NCBI GenBank assembly: GCA_035402645.1
Contig: DAONDQ010000155.1
Location: 1 to 5,821, forward strand
Source: DAONDQ01 sp035402645
GTDB taxonomy: Bacteria; Cloacimonadota; Cloacimonadia; Cloacimonadales; DAONDQ01
Direction: 5' to 3'
Length of the DNA stretch: 5,821 nucleotides
Program-made: the position numbers and the translations under genes
Part shown: one piece after another, positions 4,139 to 5,821 of the stretch
How positions within the stretch are numbered: position 1 is the first letter of the stretch
How the letters are laid out: each line of letters starts with the position of its first letter
Notes under the pieces: generated by a model
What the model was told of the DNA's origin: nothing
Seen by the model: only the letters and a program-made list of their open reading frames with translations
Database searches by the model: none

Positions 4139-5821
4139 TGAAAAAACTGGTTCTATTGGCTACGATTCTCATTCTTTTTTCCATTTCACTTTTAGCTCTT
4201 AATGTTATTCCCGTAGGAACTGTCAATGATGTGCAACTTGTAAACAGCAATTCAACAGGTTTGAAGCTACACTATACCGTTGGTCAGTTGGAGAGTTTTG
4301 ATGTATCAACCAAGGGTGGAATGTTCTCGACCTTGAACATTGCAGGATATTCCAGCACGAATGAACTGGGCAAGCCTGCTTTACCTTTGCAGAGAAAACT
4401 GATATCTGTTCCTCTCGGCGCAACCGTGGATTACAAAATTGCCGGCGGTACTTCTGAAGAATACTCTCTTCAAACTGCTGGCGTACAATACCCGATCATG
4501 CCTGCACAAGCTCCTGTTTCAAAAAGTTCAGACCCAGAGCAAATTCCTTTCTCGTACCAGGCAGCGGAATATCAAACTGATCGTTATGATGGCAGATCCC
4601 TTATTCATATCGAAGAGATCGGCATCATGCGTGGTGTTAGAGTATTTGCAGTTGATTTCACCCCGGTTCAATACAACCCCGCTGCAAAGATGGTGAAGGT
4701 CTGGAATAACGTGGATGTCGAGCTTACATTCCACAATGGCGATTTGTATGAAACCGAGCAAATGCGCTTGAGAACCTTTTCTCCTGTTTTTGAAAGCGTG
4801 TATGCCAAGACTTTACTAAACTATACGGAAGTGAATGATAGAGCGTCCAACCTCCGCAATCCGTTAGGCTATCTCATTATTTCCGCTCCAACATTATCTT
4901 CCACAATGGCAAGCTTCGTGACTTGGAAGAAACAGCAAGGTTACAATGTGACTCTTGTAACGACAGCCACGACAGGAACAACAACAACTGCCATTAAATC
5001 TTATATACAGACGATTTGGAACAACGCCACCGTCCAGAATCCTGCTCCAAGTTTCTTGCTGCTGGTTGGGGATACTTCGGATATCCCGGCATTTACAGGA
5101 CAAACTGCTTCAGGACATGTGACGGACCTTGATTATGTGAAACTGAATGGCACGGATTACGTCCCTGAAATGTACTATGGACGTTTTTCCGCCAGTACGA
5201 CCACAGATCTGCAGAGCATTATCGATAAGACTTTGATGTATGAAAAGACGACGATGCCAAGTACCGCATATCTCGGGTTTGTGGATATGATCTCCGGTAA
5301 CGATTCCACCTACGGGTTGGATTATGCCGACGGTCAGATCAGATATGGCACAGACAACTATTTCAATGCTGCGCATGGTATTACTTCAAGCACATATCTT
5401 TATGCTGTGTCAGGCAGTTCATCCACTGCAACTGCCATTCATAGTGACGTGAATACGGGCAGAGGATATTTGAATTATACGGCTCACGGCAGTGAGACCG
5501 GATGGTATATGCCGTCTTTCCAGACTACGGATGTGGATGCGCTTACCAATGCGAATAAATATCCCGTCATGGTTGGTAACTGCTGCCTTTCCAATCACTT
5601 TGATACTGCCATCTGTTTTGGTGAGAAACTCCTTCGCGCTGCGAATAAGGGAGCCGTGGGCTATATCGGTGCGAATAACTATTCCTATTGGAATGAAGAC
5701 TACTGGTGGGGAGTCGGTGCAAAATATTCGAGTTCCCAGATCACCGCTGCGAATGGTGTCCCGCCTGCATGGTCCTCAGGTAAGATTGGAACTTATGATG
5801 CAGTATTCCATGAACACAGTG
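4138..5821 (+). CDS. Gingipain-type C25 cysteine peptidase (3' end outside window)
   Basis: The frame is open for 561 codons to the right edge, so the C-terminus is missing. A signal peptide spans residues 1 to about 20 (MKKLVLLATILILFSISLLA), giving an exported enzyme. Residues of about 22-220 resemble the C25 propeptide, beta-rich with IAGYSSTNELGKPALPLQRKL at 68-88. The catalytic part begins near LGYLIISAP (243-251), with FLLLVGDTSDIPAF at 306-319. The dyad is visible: His450 in NYTAHGSETGW and Cys483 in NCCLSNHF, placed like the cysteine of gingipain ACVNGDF, five residues before the Phe. FGEKLLRAANKGAVGYIGAN follows as in the family. The gingipain NGD after the cysteine is here SNH. AAAAGGAG lies six bases before the ATG. 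Homologues in Bacteroidetes relatives often end in a type IX secretion or Ig-like tail, which cannot be seen here. Likely role: extracellular protein breakdown. Confidence 0.93.
   Translation, partial: MKKLVLLATILILFSISLLALNVIPVGTVNDVQLVNSNSTGLKLHYTVGQLESFDVSTKGGMFSTLNIAGYSSTNELGKPALPLQRKLISVPLGATVDYKIAGGTSEEYSLQTAGVQYPIMPAQAPVSKSSDPEQIPFSYQAAEYQTDRYDGRSLIHIEEIGIMRGVRVFAVDFTPVQYNPAAKMVKVWNNVDVELTFHNGDLYETEQMRLRTFSPVFESVYAKTLLNYTEVNDRASNLRNPLGYLIISAPTLSSTMASFVTWKKQQGYNVTLVTTATTGTTTTAIKSYIQTIWNNATVQNPAPSFLLLVGDTSDIPAFTGQTASGHVTDLDYVKLNGTDYVPEMYYGRFSASTTTDLQSIIDKTLMYEKTTMPSTAYLGFVDMISGNDSTYGLDYADGQIRYGTDNYFNAAHGITSSTYLYAVSGSSSTATAIHSDVNTGRGYLNYTAHGSETGWYMPSFQTTDVDALTNANKYPVMVGNCCLSNHFDTAICFGEKLLRAANKGAVGYIGANNYSYWNEDYWWGVGAKYSSSQITAANGVPPAWSSGKIGTYDAVFHEHS

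Overview
The window looks like chromosomal DNA from an uncultured bacterium of the FCB group (Bacteroidetes/Chlorobi/Fibrobacteres relatives), most plausibly a Cloacimonadota-type genome. The grounds are a secreted FG-GAP repeat protein, a large gingipain-type C25 peptidase, short operons with 4-base gene overlaps, and intergenic spacers made of simple repeats. This placement is inference; there is no rRNA or other marker gene. Nothing marks the window as a plasmid, phage or transposon: I see no transposase, integrase, tRNA or CRISPR array.

Layout. (1) Bases 1-377, minus strand: the N-terminal part of an exported FG-GAP (beta-propeller) protein that runs off the left edge. (2) Bases 378-808: a very AT-rich divergent spacer (about 25% G+C over 541-780 by hand count) with a good minus-strand promoter. 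(3) Bases 809-2357, plus strand: three genes joined by two ATGA overlaps. They encode a MobB-like P-loop GTPase with a cysteine-rich C-terminus, a short ThiF-type adenylyltransferase, and a ThiS/MoaD-type sulfur carrier ending in Gly-Gly. No thiamine genes accompany them, and the MobB partner suggests the sulfur carrier may serve a molybdo- or tungstopterin cofactor. (4) Bases 2358-2578: a mosaic spacer with heptamer, purine-rich and nonamer repeats. (5) Bases 2579-3913: a second tight operon with PpnP (nucleoside phosphorylase), a small APH/choline-kinase-like kinase whose start is anomalous, and an FKBP-type prolyl isomerase with a lipoprotein-like leader and a strong internal second start. 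It closes with a textbook terminator at 3919-3941. (6) Bases 3942-4137: a clear sigma70-type promoter and a leader of about 108 nt that can form several hairpins. (7) Bases 4138-5821: signal peptide, propeptide and catalytic domain of a C25 peptidase that runs off the right edge.

The most interesting points are the MobB-ThiF-ThiS cassette, the kinase whose N-lobe is coded upstream of any usual start codon (non-standard start, -1 frameshift or missing base), the two matched ribosome-binding sites of the FKBP gene (possible lipoprotein and cytosolic forms), and the foldable leader of the peptidase gene.
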